From assembly GCA_024516035.1 (NCBI GenBank), contig CM044961.1:31283961-31347960 (forward strand): 64,000 nucleotides of DNA. The letters run 5' to 3'. Numbering within the stretch: position 1 is the stretch's first letter; each line of letters opens with the position of its first letter. Positions 33,024 through 45,145 of the stretch are shown in pieces. Below the pieces are notes generated by a model that saw nothing but the letters and a program-made list of their open reading frames with translations, did not search any database and had not been told where the DNA came from. The position numbers and the translations under genes were made by a program. Source of the DNA: Bactericera cockerelli (lineage: Eukaryota > Arthropoda > Insecta > Hemiptera > Triozidae).

Positions 33024-33906
33024 TAATAAGTAAATTATAACACCGACGTTTGGACTACTGATTATGGACTAATCTTTCAGTTCATAAGCACAATTTAGAG
33101 ATGTTGATATTTATTTTACTATTTGTTGTTAATTTTTTTCCCCGGCTTGAAATGACCATGCCCTATTTTTTTCAAACCTTATTTTTCTAATAAAAAATCA
33201 TTTCAATACAATCATACAAACTAACTTTATTTGATAGTAAATAAAATTTAATATGTTTTTTATTGAAATTCTAAAATCTAAAGATTAATAATGTAATAAA
33301 CTATCAAAAGTAAAAAATAGAAATGAATGTTATGATTATTAAAATAACAAAAATAATAAACACTAAAATTCAAAGAAGAACTTTCGAAAAACTGACATAT
33401 CAGTGGACAGTGCAACAGGGTTAAATTTCAAAAATCATCAGGGAATTTTCTTGTTTTTATGCCTCTTTAATGTTTTTTTTTGTCCCTTTTATCCTTCCTA
33501 TTTCCCCTTAAGCATAATATGCTTCTCACATATCACAACATTTAGGTATGCGATATATAAAGCTGAATATATGAATGCTCTAAGTGTATTCTGACTCCAC
33601 CGTTTAATGCAACAAGGATTTGAGGAATCTCTTTGATAAGAGCACTTACACATCCTGACATGTGTGTTAACCTCTCCTCATCTAAGGATGCCTTTTGAAT
33701 AATTGAGAGGAAAGTTCATCAGCATGAAATGTCACCTTTGTATTTTCAAATCAGCACGGAGCTATCAGCATTAAGAGATGATGAAAACATTGGAAACTCA
33801 AGGAATGGTAAGCGATATAATTGGAAACATAGATAAGTTAGAAGGAGATGAAAACGGAAGAACCTTGTAGAATAGTAAATAACATTATGAGAATTTCTGA
33901 TACGTT
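33024..33906. other. No gene recognised
   Basis: AT-rich DNA without identifiable coding or repeat motifs. Confidence 0.4.
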
Positions 33907-34522
33907 TTAACCCTAGCACTCCCAAGGGGGGGGCACAAAGTACCCACACCTAGAAAAAATGCTCGTAACTTTGATAATACAATACCAATTTGGCTGAAAT
34001 TTCATGTAATTGTCAGAAATATTGTTTTTCATATTCTAGTGTAGTTTTTTTTTCAAACGACAACGTGATTTTTTTTCAATGTTTGTCAGAATTGTCCGAC
34101 CAAATCGCTCCGGCCGGGATTCGAACCCGCAATTCCGCTCCGGCCGGGATTCGAACCCGCAACCTACGAGTCAGTAGTCAAGCATGCTAACCACTAGACC
34201 ACGGAGGTCGGCTCAAACAATTTACTTACTACAGAGAAATTTACTCAAAGTTTAGAAATAAGTAAATAAGAAGTGTAAAAACCTGATTTCATTTGTTCAG
34301 AATTGATAAATTAGGAAAAGCCGTTAAATTGGCCTCAAATTAAGAAATTAGTAAAAGAGAAGTGTAAAAACCTGATTTATTTTTTCATTATTCATAAATA
34401 AAGAGAAACAATTGAAACTGTTAAATAAATCAAGATTTTTCTTTATTTTTCTATGTGGGTACTTTGTGCCCCCCCCTTGGGAGTATCTGTTACCTAACAA
34501 AGCTTGGGAGTGCTAGGGTTAA
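33907..34522. mobile_element. piggyBac-like non-autonomous element, TTAA target duplication
   Basis: TTAA at 33907-33910 and 34519-34522 flank identical inverted termini CCCTAGCACTCCCA. A second, internal inverted repeat (GGGGGGGGCACAAAGTACCC and its complement) follows almost directly on the left but is separated by about 23 extra bp on the right. This is the asymmetric terminal plus internal repeat arrangement known for piggyBac. No transposase frame exists within the 616 bp. A tRNA-like sequence and a 39-bp direct repeat (GTGTAAAAACCTGATTT at 34277 and 34364) lie inside. Confidence 0.82.
34106..34212 (-). repeat. tRNA-like sequence with duplicated B-box
   Basis: On the minus strand CCTCCGTGGTCTAGTGGTTA (A-box region) is followed by GCGGGTTCGAATCCCGGCCG. 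The last 30 bp, including the B-box, are repeated in tandem. The acceptor halves do not pair, so it is not a working tRNA gene. Confidence 0.7.
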
Positions 34523-34914
34523 TGTGAAGTTCAAGTATTCATGTACAATAATTTTGTATACATTCATTTGAGACATAAAATTAATCAATACTGCAAATAC
34601 AAATTGAAATTGCTTTTGAAGTTAAAATGTAAATTTTGAAAGCAGTAGATCATTGATGTCTTTCAATGTGTAGATTATTTAAAATCTAAATAATATGTTG
34701 TAGAATAATTGTACTTTTTTAAAGACTTAATTCCCTCGAATTGACCTAATTATTTTGAAGCGATTTTGTCTATGAGCCTTTCATAATGTAAAAAGACCAC
34801 CTATCTATGTTTGAATAATGTACTTACATTAAATTATATAATATCGTTAAAAATACTCTTAGTAACATTTTTTTAAAATAAAATTACTGCAAAATTCTTC
34901 TTTTACTTTTCCCA
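34523..34914. other. No feature recognised
   Basis: AT-rich DNA between the piggyBac-like element and a SINE-B tail. Confidence 0.4.
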
Positions 34915-35003
34915 AACCCACTTGTGGTCGGCATTGTTCAAACTCATTGTTGAGGTTGGTTGGTTGTGACACAGATTTACGGCTGGATGCCCTTCCTAAC
35001 GCC
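34915..35003 (-). repeat. SINE-B type-1 tail fragment
   Basis: The reverse complement contains GGCGTTAGGAAGGGCATCCA, CAACCAACCTCAAC and GTGGGTTTGGGAAAAG, equal to the type-1 tail of the copies at 6841, 8675 and 61925. Confidence 0.75.
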
Positions 35004-37415
35004 AGAAATGGCTGTAAACTAAAACCCAGAAAAAATTAAAATTCTTCAGTTCTACCAAAAACTATCTCAATTAATTGTTGATACTATTTTATCTCGTAGT
35101 CCTTTTGGCATGGCAATACCTATTTAGACTTCAAAAATAATTTAAAATTCGTAAAGAAAAGAAACTTTGCAACAAGTATCATTATTCACAAACAAATTTT
35201 GCACTGTGCCTGAAACGTAAAAATTGGATTGTAGATAGAGACAAGATAGTACTACCCAGTCAGCATGATATGAAATTCATATAAAATCCCAATCAACACA
35301 GGAACGGAAACGGACAGGCTGAAAATCAAAGGGTAGAAGACAGAAAGGAGTTGCTTCTGCATTGTCAACGCCCCGGGATATCTGTACCAGCACATCAGTA
35401 GAATGAGTAAACGTTGTTTGTTGAGATTTCCATCAGCATTGATTCGTCTTTCCATCTGGCGTTTCTGTATGCTGATATCTGTGTGTGTGTTCCTGCGGAA
35501 CTTTCTCTTGTCCTAGATAACGGACTAACTTTGGAAATATCGGAAGTTTTTTTTTCCCGTTTTCCATACGAGAGTGAATGAATATTTTGTTCATGCAGAG
35601 TGAATGCACAGGTGATATTTGAAATATGATTGGCGCGATTTTTGTTACTTTTTTTCTTGAATCCCTTTCAATGAACAGTACCTAATTTGGTTTTTGGTCT
35701 CGAGGTTAGAATTATATGTGCGATTATTTATGCATTTTCTATTTGATTCTGCTGACGTAATAAATGAAAAAATGTCATATTTTCTAATTAAAAAATAATT
35801 TGTTCCCCAAATACTGACTTCTTAGAACACAACTGGATTCTATAGAATGACATTCTATTGTAACATGTATGATCAAATATTGACACCATTATTGGAATAA
35901 AAGCTACAATGAACTGAAGAAATATTTTAATGATGATTCTCATAGTAACTATACTAATATCCAAACCATCTTCTTTCTCAGACAGCAGGAGAATTCAGTT
36001 TTTCAAAGGAAACCACAGTCCGCTTGACAAATTACCTCCCTGCCAACAATCAATTAGAAGCTAAGATACAGAGGACATATCAAGCAAACAGTCTTCTCAA
36101 CATTTGGAAAGATCCATTAAGCAAATAAAAGTATCTTCGTTTCATGTCCTGCATTTAATGTCTGAACCATTTCATGTGTTTCCATCACTATTGTGCGCGG
36201 TCGAGCTATTCCCTTTCATTTCCTCTTCTTCACATTCTTTTGTTCCACTCCATCATTCACGATTCTTTCTCTTACTTCTTCATTTCGTTTTTCCCTTTCA
36301 ATCACTTAATCATGTTCCTCCGATCTCTCCTACTCTTTCTATTGTTCGTTCGCCTCTGTTTCCTTGACCTCCTCTGGCTTTTCCTTTATCCAATTTCCTT
36401 CTCTCTTTCTTCCGTTCATTTGTTTCAATATATTTACTTTCTTTAATTATAAAAAATCATTTGATCCTCGAAGCGAAATAAAAAAGCAGATTCTCCGCTC
36501 CTCTTCCGGCATCTTTCTTCGTTCTATTTGTTCCCCTCCATTTTTTTTTCCATTTTTATTATTACTTAGTGTATCCAATGTATCTAAGAGATTTAGGAAA
36601 TTCTACAAGGAAAAAGCACCGTTCGATAGCATCAGGTTCTTGAACCGTGTTAATTCTATTCTTAAGTTACGAAGCATATGAGCATGAGGATTGGCTCCGA
36701 GCTAAGAGCTTTCTATCGCTTTCTCATTTCCAATCAGGCAATGAGGAAACTAGGAAACGACTTCGCATTGAAAGTTGCATTGACTTTATAAAGTTTGAAC
36801 TTCTATTGTAAATGAGGCATTTAAATTTTCTATTTTTTTAGTTTAAAAAACATTGAAAGGTCAGATTATGAATTAGTTTGTAAAATGCATTAAAATATAA
36901 AAATGTTCTAATCTAAATATGTGTCATTAAAATGACTAATAAGATCACTCTTTAGTGGCGGAACTACCAGTGAGGTAATGAATGTCAAAGCATTTTCTAC
37001 CAACTAACCTCAGAGTCTTATACTTGGGCAAATCAATTATGGGAAAAATGCAAATTTGGGAAAACTTTTCAAATTGCTCTTGACTGAACACAAATTCAAG
37101 TTGATTTCAAGTCGCTGTAAATCATTTGTAGATTTAGGAACTATAAATTGTAATTCAAATTCTCGCACTCTTATATGTATGTACTTATATCAATAATCTT
37201 ATATTACAAAGATTAGAGTAAAAGGTGTTAATCTGTGATTCAGTACTACCTATAAGGAAAATTCTCGCAAACAATCAGAGGAAGGGTCTTGTGGCTTAAA
37301 CAAACACAAGCATCTAAGTTACAGATAGGTTTCTCTGTACAAAAATACACTACGTAATGTACTAGCTTTGTCAGTACAAAAGACAGTAACAAAAATTATG
37401 AGCGCCCTAAACACG
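35004..37415. other. No gene recognised
   Basis: AT-rich DNA, pyrimidine-biased at about 36210-36560. An acceptor-like TTCTTTCTCAG near 35983 is followed by a 48-codon open stretch, but no donor, motif or partner exon supports it. Confidence 0.4.
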
Positions 37416-37575
37416 GTTGGCGTTAGGAAGGCCATGAAGTATTGAAATTTGAAAACTCGTAAAATGTACCTTAAAAGAATTACAATACCAACTAACCTAA
37501 ACTATGGGGAAGAGGATGACTACTGCTGAGTTGCTGACCCCAAGTAGGTTTGTGTAAAAAGCAACGTAAAAAGAG
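37416..37575 (+). repeat. SINE-B type-1 tail remnant, diverged
   Basis: GGTTGGCGTTAGGAAGGCCA, a diverged middle, and then GCTGACCCCAAGTAGGTTTG recall the type-1 tail in order. The copy is heavily eroded. Confidence 0.5.
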
Positions 37576-38065
37576 GAAGACATAAAAGATCACAAATCCC
37601 GCATCAACATCCGTCACTGAACTTCGACTCAGCTGTCCGGCAACCGAACAACTTTAATAAAAAGAGATCCCACCGCAGTCACCAGTTTTATTTGAGAAGC
37701 AAAAGTTTAATACGAAACTTGGGTTGCGACTTTTTTTCGTTGCCCTAAGGGCTAAGAAAAGCTGCAGCCACCCGTTCCTTGTCGGTAAAATGGGACGACA
37801 GGGATGAGAATGGGATTAATGAAAAAAGGAACACTAGTGTGATCGGTGACAGTCAGATGTAAAAAGCGACATGGTAGTTGAGCGACTCTTAGCTGAGCTA
37901 CTAGTGCGCGTAGATGGTGATTATTACCTGTTAAAGGTGAACTGTGAACAATTAATAGGTCGAAATAAATTTTGTTGTTTTCTTTTTGGATTTAATAAGT
38001 TCATTCATTTCGTAAGATAAGATTAATTAATTTTGTCGAACAGTATAATAATATTGAGAATGAAA
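37576..38065. other. No feature recognised
   Basis: No gene or clear repeat. A diverged tRNA-like phrase, CTTAGCTGAGCTACTAGTGC, near 37888 is too weak to call. Confidence 0.35.
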
Positions 38066-38202
38066 CCGACCTCAGTAGCTTGATCTAGAAGGCGGACTTG
38101 TAACATGGAGATCGGTAGTTTAAGTCAAGGTTTCAGCGTAGATTTAATAAAGCGAGTTTGACTAGTTGTGATATCATTAGTGATTGACACAAATATGATA
38201 AC
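38066..38202 (+). repeat. SINE-C copy
   Basis: CCGACCTCAGTAGCTTGATC, then GGCGGACTTGTAACATGG, and an end at CACAAATATGATAAC. The B-box has decayed (GTAGTTTAAGTC). Confidence 0.8.
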
Positions 38203-39144
38203 AAAATAAAATAAATACTGAATATACATTTTTGATATTCTGATCTAGTCACTCTTCCATCTTTACCAAGACCCTGCTCCTTTGTGTACCTGTGATGATC
38301 CCTTGTCTGTTCGTCACTTCGACATCGTAAACGAACGTCATACTTACAATGTAAACCGCAATCATATGACCCAAAACCATCTTAACTGAACTCTACCAGT
38401 AAAGTGGACTCTCTGATGACTTTTTCTAAGAAGTATCAAACTCCTTCACCTCATGTTGAACTTTAGAAGATCGGCATGAACTACCATACAATAATTAACT
38501 AGTTAGAGTTTCTAATAGGAAAAAAAAGTATAAGTATGTATAAAATAACACGCTAGAGCTTAATTTTTACTATACCTATATAAAAATTACAAATTACAAT
38601 AAGCAAGAAGCATTACTATTTTTATTCAATGTTGACTTTTGGTGACGAATAATTACACAAAATGGTTCTTCTAAAAACAAGTACATAATGTACAACATTT
38701 ACCAAATGTTTACAATATTTCCCTAAGTTATTGACTCAGAGTGAGGTACATAATTCTTAGTTATTCTGTGACAGTTTTCGACACTCCTCTTGTGGAGAAA
38801 ATGGTTGAGAGAACTTGTTCAAAGAGTTTTAACCAAAATTTGACAGCCACTTTGTCACACAACAAATGCTCTCGAAGAAGTCGATACAATTGAACAGCTT
38901 CCTTGATAACAAATGACGCGAAAATGCGGTCATTCTGACTCAGTTGAGAAAGCAAAAAGCATCGAAACATTTGCGGTTCCTCTAATTTCCACCCGAAAAC
39001 ATTAAGAAACCCGACGAACCCGTACGAACATCCCGAAACAAATATCCACAATTCTCGAAAATGGAGCAGTGTTACTCTTTAACTGCCATCAATAAAATTC
39101 AAATGGAAGAAAGGACGAGGCAAGATTGAGAGGAAGCCAGGACT
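38203..39144. other. No gene recognised; one long antisense frame
   Basis: A 96-codon minus-strand frame at 38761-39051 has balanced composition, but no domain could be named. The plus strand is partly open in parallel. It may belong to an old transposon together with the next segment. Confidence 0.3.
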
Positions 39145-39575
39145 TACAGGGTGGCCAAATGAGGCTGAATACTAGAAGTGGCCAGATGGCATGTTTCTAA
39201 AATTCTTAAATGAGACACCCTCATTTAATTTTCCTAATTATATGTATCACCCCAGGCAATACCCTACATGGCTGGAGGCCAGATGATGTGGCTTTGAGGG
39301 ATGATGTAAAGTGAAGTTACTGAGTTTTCAGGCGTCCACAACGAGGACCCTGGACCTGAGCCCTATCTATCACCTGGATTGTAAACCCTAAATTTAGATA
39401 TAGATGATTTTCGGTACTCTGTTGAGGCCGCCTACGTTTAATATCATGGTTAGATTTTTATGGTCTAGGATTTTGTTGTGTCCGCGCACTTGGACATCGC
39501 CAAAATGGATTACGCAAACCTGCATAGCTTACCCATCAATGCTAGTGATATCAACTTATGGACACCCTGTATATC
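39145..39575. mobile_element. Degenerate mariner-like remnant (weak)
   Basis: TACAGGGTGGCC near 39144 and GGACACCCTGTA near 39559 are inverted ends of the common TACAGGGTG type. Inside, one frame reads TLDLSPIYHL, which recalls the SPDLxPID motif of mariner/Tc1 transposases. All else has decayed. Confidence 0.3.
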
Positions 39576-42500
39576 GGAGGGAAAAGTGAAGAAGGAAAGA
39601 TAATCTGGAGGCGAGGGGAAACAGTTACCGCACACTGAGTCTTTCGCTTCATTTGATTTGAAAAGGCACGGAATGAAATGAAATTACAATATTGTGCTCA
39701 ACAACTGATAACGCTGCCTTCCGTGGTGATAAACATGCCTTTCACTTCAAACGCAAGAATTGACGAAATCCATTCCTTTGTGGGGAATGTTTTGGGGTTT
39801 TGTGTTTCGGGAGATAGAGACGTTTTTCAAATGGAAGAGTAGGAAATTTATTTCTTAAGAGGCGTTTGTTTTTGAAGTAATCATTTCTAGTAAGACGTAT
39901 GAAAATTGTTAGAGTTTGCCTCAAATTCTAACCTCAACACTATTTCTGAAAAAGGATACATAATGTGGAAAATAATTGTCATCTATACTATTCTCTATAC
40001 ACAAGATCTGTTTATTTTTCTCATCATCAGGACCTTCCTGTTCGTGTACGATTTCATGAAATTCCTCCACTCTATCTTTTCTATTCTCACCCATCTCCTT
40101 TAGATCTTCTTCCCATCTGCTTCTTATCCCTTCCATTTCAAGTCCACTTCCAGCTTCTGCAAAGTCTCCCGAGATCAATCTCCTCCATGAGTGTTGCTCT
40201 TTTATTGGTCATAAAATTGAAGCTATTATTCCGCCGAGACGCATCATTTTGTGACAAATTGTGTTCGCATTCAATTGTATCAGAAAGAGCAGGATTATCT
40301 GAGCAGGATGTACTGGAGATGTTTTGTAACCGCGGGCAGGTCGGTGGATTTAAAAGCAGATACTAAGATTTATAAAGGATCTTTTAGTGGGGTATGTTGA
40401 TGTTTTTTTTATCTTGAGAAGTTGGCTTGAAAAATTGGATATTGTCTATTTTCTTTTCTTCGAAGTCTTGAAAGCTGCTATAAGATGCTCTGAATGATTT
40501 TGATTTTTCAAGGTAAGACGTCTTTTTGTTAAGAAAGGATTAGTATGGAGTATATGGATCACAACCAAATACTGAAAAATTACTGCGATTCATTTTGTAA
40601 GAGTACGGCCTATTTGTCACGGCAGCTAATATGTAAATGGGGACAAAGTACTAAAAACGTATTTAATAAGCTCTTTGTATATCGTAGGTCTAGAAAATTC
40701 CAAATAAAAAAGTAAAGTGAAGACATATTTGTGATATAGCCAAAGAAGAAGGGTCATTCCAAATTTGAATATATGTATAAAATCTATCTACATTCTACAT
40801 TAATTCATAATCAATCGCAATTCGAAATGTCTGGACTCAATAGACTCCAAATTTGGCAGCAAATCAAGTTTTCTTACTAAGTTGCGTACTAAGAAAGATT
40901 TTTAAAAATTCCAAATAAGACCCCAGCCACTGGCAAAAACCATAGCGGCGGTAAAAAAAAATATTTTAACTAGTTAATATACAACATCAATCATGCCCAA
41001 ATATTCTCAATAGCTCAGGAAACAAGCTCAAACAATATTGTCCGAAAATTCAACTTTGCTAACGTCTCTTCTCTATTATATTTCTCTCTAAATCTTCTAT
41101 TAACTCAATACTTACTATTAACAAAGTAAACATTATATTCCCGTACGTGTAGAATACGCGGAAAATACAACCTTAATGTTATATGTTTCTATTTCCGGGG
41201 ATTTTTTCCCTTGTCTAACTTCTTCATCCCTTCTTCTCTCAAGCTTCCCTCCTGGTTTCTTCTTTGCCAATATTGACTCTTTCTCTCTTTTCCCCTTCTC
41301 TAATATGAACACGAGTATGTTAAAGTTAAATGATTTTATTTTCAAATTTCCTTTCTGGGTTTTTTCCCCTCAGTTGCAGCACAGAAGTTTTCTAGGTTCT
41401 CTTCTTTTTTTTGTATCCTCTTTGATATGTTCTTTCAACGTTTCCGTTCGTGTTGTTTCATTATTCTGGCTGCTCTGTATGTCACCAGTTATCTTATTTT
41501 AGGTTCCTACGTCTGCCATGTCACTCGACATTTCTTTTTCCGTATTGAAATATTTTTTGCAGAGGAATTTCGTCATTCCCGATTGTTCCTTTAGAGTTGA
41601 GAGTGACAGGATATCTTTGACTGTGAGTCAACAGGATGTTTACTTATCTTAACGTGTAGTTATTTATACATATAAGCACTGTAGTTTCTCGGAGGCGTTC
41701 TCCGCGAAACGACCATTTCGCTTGATTTTTGGGGTAGTAAAAATGATTATAGTGATAGCGATAAACAACATTAACGACATTTTAGTAGATATTTTGAATG
41801 TAACCTAGTAACTACGAGTATTCAATGTTTAATAAAATACGAATATATGCAAGGAAATCTGATCTAGTTCTAAATAATAATAATAAAAAATACACAAAAT
41901 TGTCAAATGATCATAGAATATGAAAACTTTTTTTTTCTCGTGAAAAACATCCATCCAGAATACGATTTATTTCTAGAATTATTTAAATAAATCTCTACAT
42001 GAGTGAGTAGTAATTCTAAAACTGTCAAGGTCTTTTCGAAGTATTAGAACACCTACAGACAAATTCTGGTGAAGGAGTTGGCGTTTTTTATACGGCAGCT
42101 TTATTTCATTAATTGAAATAAGTGCCATTCTGTCTTCCCTGTCTTTTTCTCCATTAGTTTGTATACTTTAATTATTTGGATATAATATTTGCTGATTTTC
42201 TCTAACAAATGGCAAATTAAGAAAATAAATTTTAGCAAAATCAAACTTTTGTTATCTTTATTGTCAATTGATACAAATTTTCCAGATTTACAATGAATGA
42301 TTAAGAGAAATTATTGCACTTGGAAATATGATTTGTGTTACAGACGAGTTCTCAAAATAAAGTATAAATTCAGAAATAAAAATGATCGTAGTAAAGATAA
42401 TATATAAATTATATTTTCCACTTCTCCAAAGCGATGTGCTTTCTGCCTCCTTCATCAGATTTCTCTTGTTTAAAAAAAAAGAGATATCTTCTCATTTTCC

Positions 42501-43659
42501 TTGTCCATTTCTCCTCCACCTTTATTTCTTTTACTTTGGGAAGGCTTCTTCTTTTGCCTCTTTATTTGTCCATTATTTTATTAGATAATATTATTGTTAT
42601 TCCTTTTTCCTCTCACTCTTTGTCTTACTCGCTCTCTTGTTGTACTTTCTTTCTCTATCCCTCTCACTCACTGTCTTGCTACGCATATATCTTCTCTCTC
42701 TTTTTCTTGTATTGTCCCTTTCTTACTGTATTTTATATTTTTTCTCTCCTTCGCCTAGTTTTTTCTTTTATTTCGGTTTTTATGTCGGACTCAGGGGACA
42801 ATATCTTAGGGATAGGGTTTCAATAAAAAAAAGGACAGAGAAATAAAGTAAATATATAGAGTGATAGAGATGGAAGAGGAGTGGACATGAATACTATAAG
42901 CAAGGGACGAAGATTCGGTGACCGTTGGGCGTTCAAAGTGAAATCATTGAGGTCAAGGATTTGAGAGCTTTTGACTAGTGAGACCGCTTTTTGCTGTCTG
43001 TGCATGAGAGTTTCCTAACTGTATAAACATAATGTTGAAGTACCACAACGTTACTGTGGGGACTATACAGAGTGTTTGAAAGGGAATGCCAGCAGCAGCC
43101 TCGCTAGGGCCTACTATTTTGAGAAGTACTGAAAATGAATCAAGCGGTCGTATACTTCATGTTAATACCATCTTTACACTAACACTCAGTTGTCAAAAAA
43201 GTTTTTCGCAGTGGATGGCGGCCCATTGTAAGATTTAAAATCCAAAATTTCCTGAATTGTACATCTAAATATCAAACGAAACTTTCATTCTCAATTTCCG
43301 TTTTGAAGATATCACTTAACATTCTAGAGATACAAAGTAGAGATGGAAGGATTGTTAAACAAAATATATGCATATAAACAAAAATATCAATACATAGAAC
43401 AATATTACAATGGGTATCTATAACATTATAATAAAATAATAACATATTTGGGTGAAGTTTTTTAACGGTGATTCAGTGTCTGGTAGGTATAATATTAAAA
43501 TAATACCATTGTAATGACTACCTCGGTGGAAGGTAATGATATTTAATATTAATGAGGGTAATATGAACCTCATGACACTCCCCCTCCTCAAACTCCACCT
43601 CGTAGCCCCTCCCCCTCGGTGCTTAACTAGCGCTTGGGCGTATAGTATTACAATAGTGG
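39576..43659. other. 4 kb without a recognisable gene
   Basis: AT-rich DNA with pyrimidine-biased stretches (41180-41500 and 42430-42780). Open frames such as 39921-40178 (minus, acidic) carry no named domain. No SINE of the families in this window was seen here. Confidence 0.45.
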
Positions 43660-44010
43660 GATGGAAAAGGAAGAGAAAGGTAAAAGGAGGAGTAGAAGGA
43701 AGAGAGAGAGAGAGAGAGAGAAGTGTGAGTAGTAGAAAGAGAGGTGAGAGGGAGAGTTCAAAGAAGAGGGAGTGAGAGAGAGAGAGAAGTGTTAGTAGTA
43801 GAAATAGTTCAAAAGAGAGGTGAGAGAGAGAGAGTTCAAAGAAGAGGGAGTGAGAAACAAGAGGGTGTAGGGAAGAGAAAAACGCAGAGAACAAAGAGGG
43901 AAGGGGATGGAAAGCGAAGTGAAAGAGGAGATAGAAGGAGGTGAGGGAAAGAGAAGAGGATGAAGAGATGAAAAGAGAGGAGAGAGAGAGAGAGAGAGAA
44001 AAGGGTGACA
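43660..44010. repeat. GA-rich repeat with about 70-bp sub-units
   Basis: AGAGAG blocks alternate with AAGTGTTAGTAGTAGAAA and GTTCAAAGAAGAGGGAGTG, the latter near 43757 and 43835. Frames on both strands are compositional. Further purine-rich DNA follows at 44165-44290. Confidence 0.8.
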
Positions 44011-44514
44011 AAAATAAATGGCACAGTTTATGTACACTTTGTGATGATGCGGTCGCTCGGCTATATCATTTGAATTTTATTATGAAAATTTTAGGATGAA
44101 ATTGGACTGGGGAAAAGGTAGGTAGGTGAAGCTCCCGTTTCTAACCAGTTATTTTTTATTTCATGTGAGGAAAAGTGGGGGAGGATATGGTGTTAATGAG
44201 ATGGGAGGAGAGGGAGGGATAGTAAAAGGGTGAGGAGGGAGCGAGAGGTGGTAAAGAGTAAAGGAGAGAGAGAGAGAACACAGAGAGAGAGTGAAGTGTT
44301 TCTGAAGGGTCATCTCACTTCAATTCAATTTGCGGAACAGAAGGAGACTAAGAAGTAAGAACTGTCAAATGAAGGCACTCGAAATGTTCAGACATCGGAT
44401 TGTAAATATGCTGAGAACTCCTGGAATATGTTTGAAGATTTTTTCAAAAATAGGTTTATTAAAAAATCACAGGTAAAAAAACTCGTCCATGGATAGGGGG
44501 ATTTTAGCCATATA

Positions 44515-44650
44515 CTTGATTCTCTACATTTTAACTGTAATATTTTACTTGTCTTCTTAAATTTTCATATTTGTATTAATTTATATTGTTTTATATAATC
44601 AATGTACATTGGGCTTGACCCGTCAATAAAGAATAAATTAAATAGTTAAA
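44515..44650 (+). mobile_element. LINE-like 3' UTR end
   Basis: A T-rich stretch with TTGTATTAATTTATATTG leads to GGGCTTGACCCGTCAATAAA and then GAATAAATTAAATAG. The AATAAAGAATAAATTAA ending is typical of insect LINE 3' ends. No coding part is attached. Confidence 0.45.
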
Positions 44651-44714
44651 AAAAAATATGTGTGTAATGTTTTGCGTAATTTTAGAAATTGATTAATCAA
44701 AATTTTCTCAATGA

Positions 44715-45145
44715 AGATCCAATAAAATTGAAAATCAGTGGACTAACATCAGCACTCCCAATAAACTGAAATCTATAAAACCTACAGTTAACAAGTGGTC
44801 CACTAGCAATCAGAAAAATAGAATTCAGGAAATAGTACTCACCCGAATGCGAATAGGACACACTCGCATCACTCATAACTATTTGTTCACGAGAACTGAA
44901 CCACCAACTTGCCAGTGTGGCGAGCGTACGTCCGTCAACCATATTCTAACATACCCCAGACACAATCATATCCGAGCAACCCTACCCTACCCTCCTGCCC
45001 TTCATGATAACATGGACAGTGTCCAGGCCCTGTTTCAATATCTAAACATCCTAAACATATTTCATTTAATATGATACACTAGTGGGACCAGCGCGAACGA
45101 CTTGCACAACAAGTTAAAGCGCTATATAAGAAAAAAAATAAAAAA
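44715..45145 (+). mobile_element. I-clade-type LINE, 3' end with Cys/His motif
   Basis: The frame open from 44715 to the stop at 45072-45074 reads SIKPTVNKW, then RMRIGHTRITHNYLF and PPTCQCGERTSVNHIL. The run of RIGHTRxTH, CxC and H is the conserved C-terminal block that follows RNase H in I/Jockey-type ORF2 proteins. A short 3' UTR ends AAGCGCTATATAAG plus an A-rich tail at about 45145. Everything upstream is missing, so it is a 5'-truncated insertion. Confidence 0.8.

Noticed and set aside
38761..39051. 96-codon minus-strand frame of balanced composition
   Set aside because: No domain could be named, and it adjoins a decayed transposon-like segment. It was kept only as a note in the unassigned stretch.
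39921..40366. Frames on both strands, the minus one acidic (RWEEDLKEMGE)
   Set aside because: This slightly recalls LINE ORF2 ends, but no further motif, UTR or poly(A) was found, so it was not called.
43650..44300. R/E/G-rich frames in GA-rich DNA
   Set aside because: Composition-driven, with equivalent frames on both strands.
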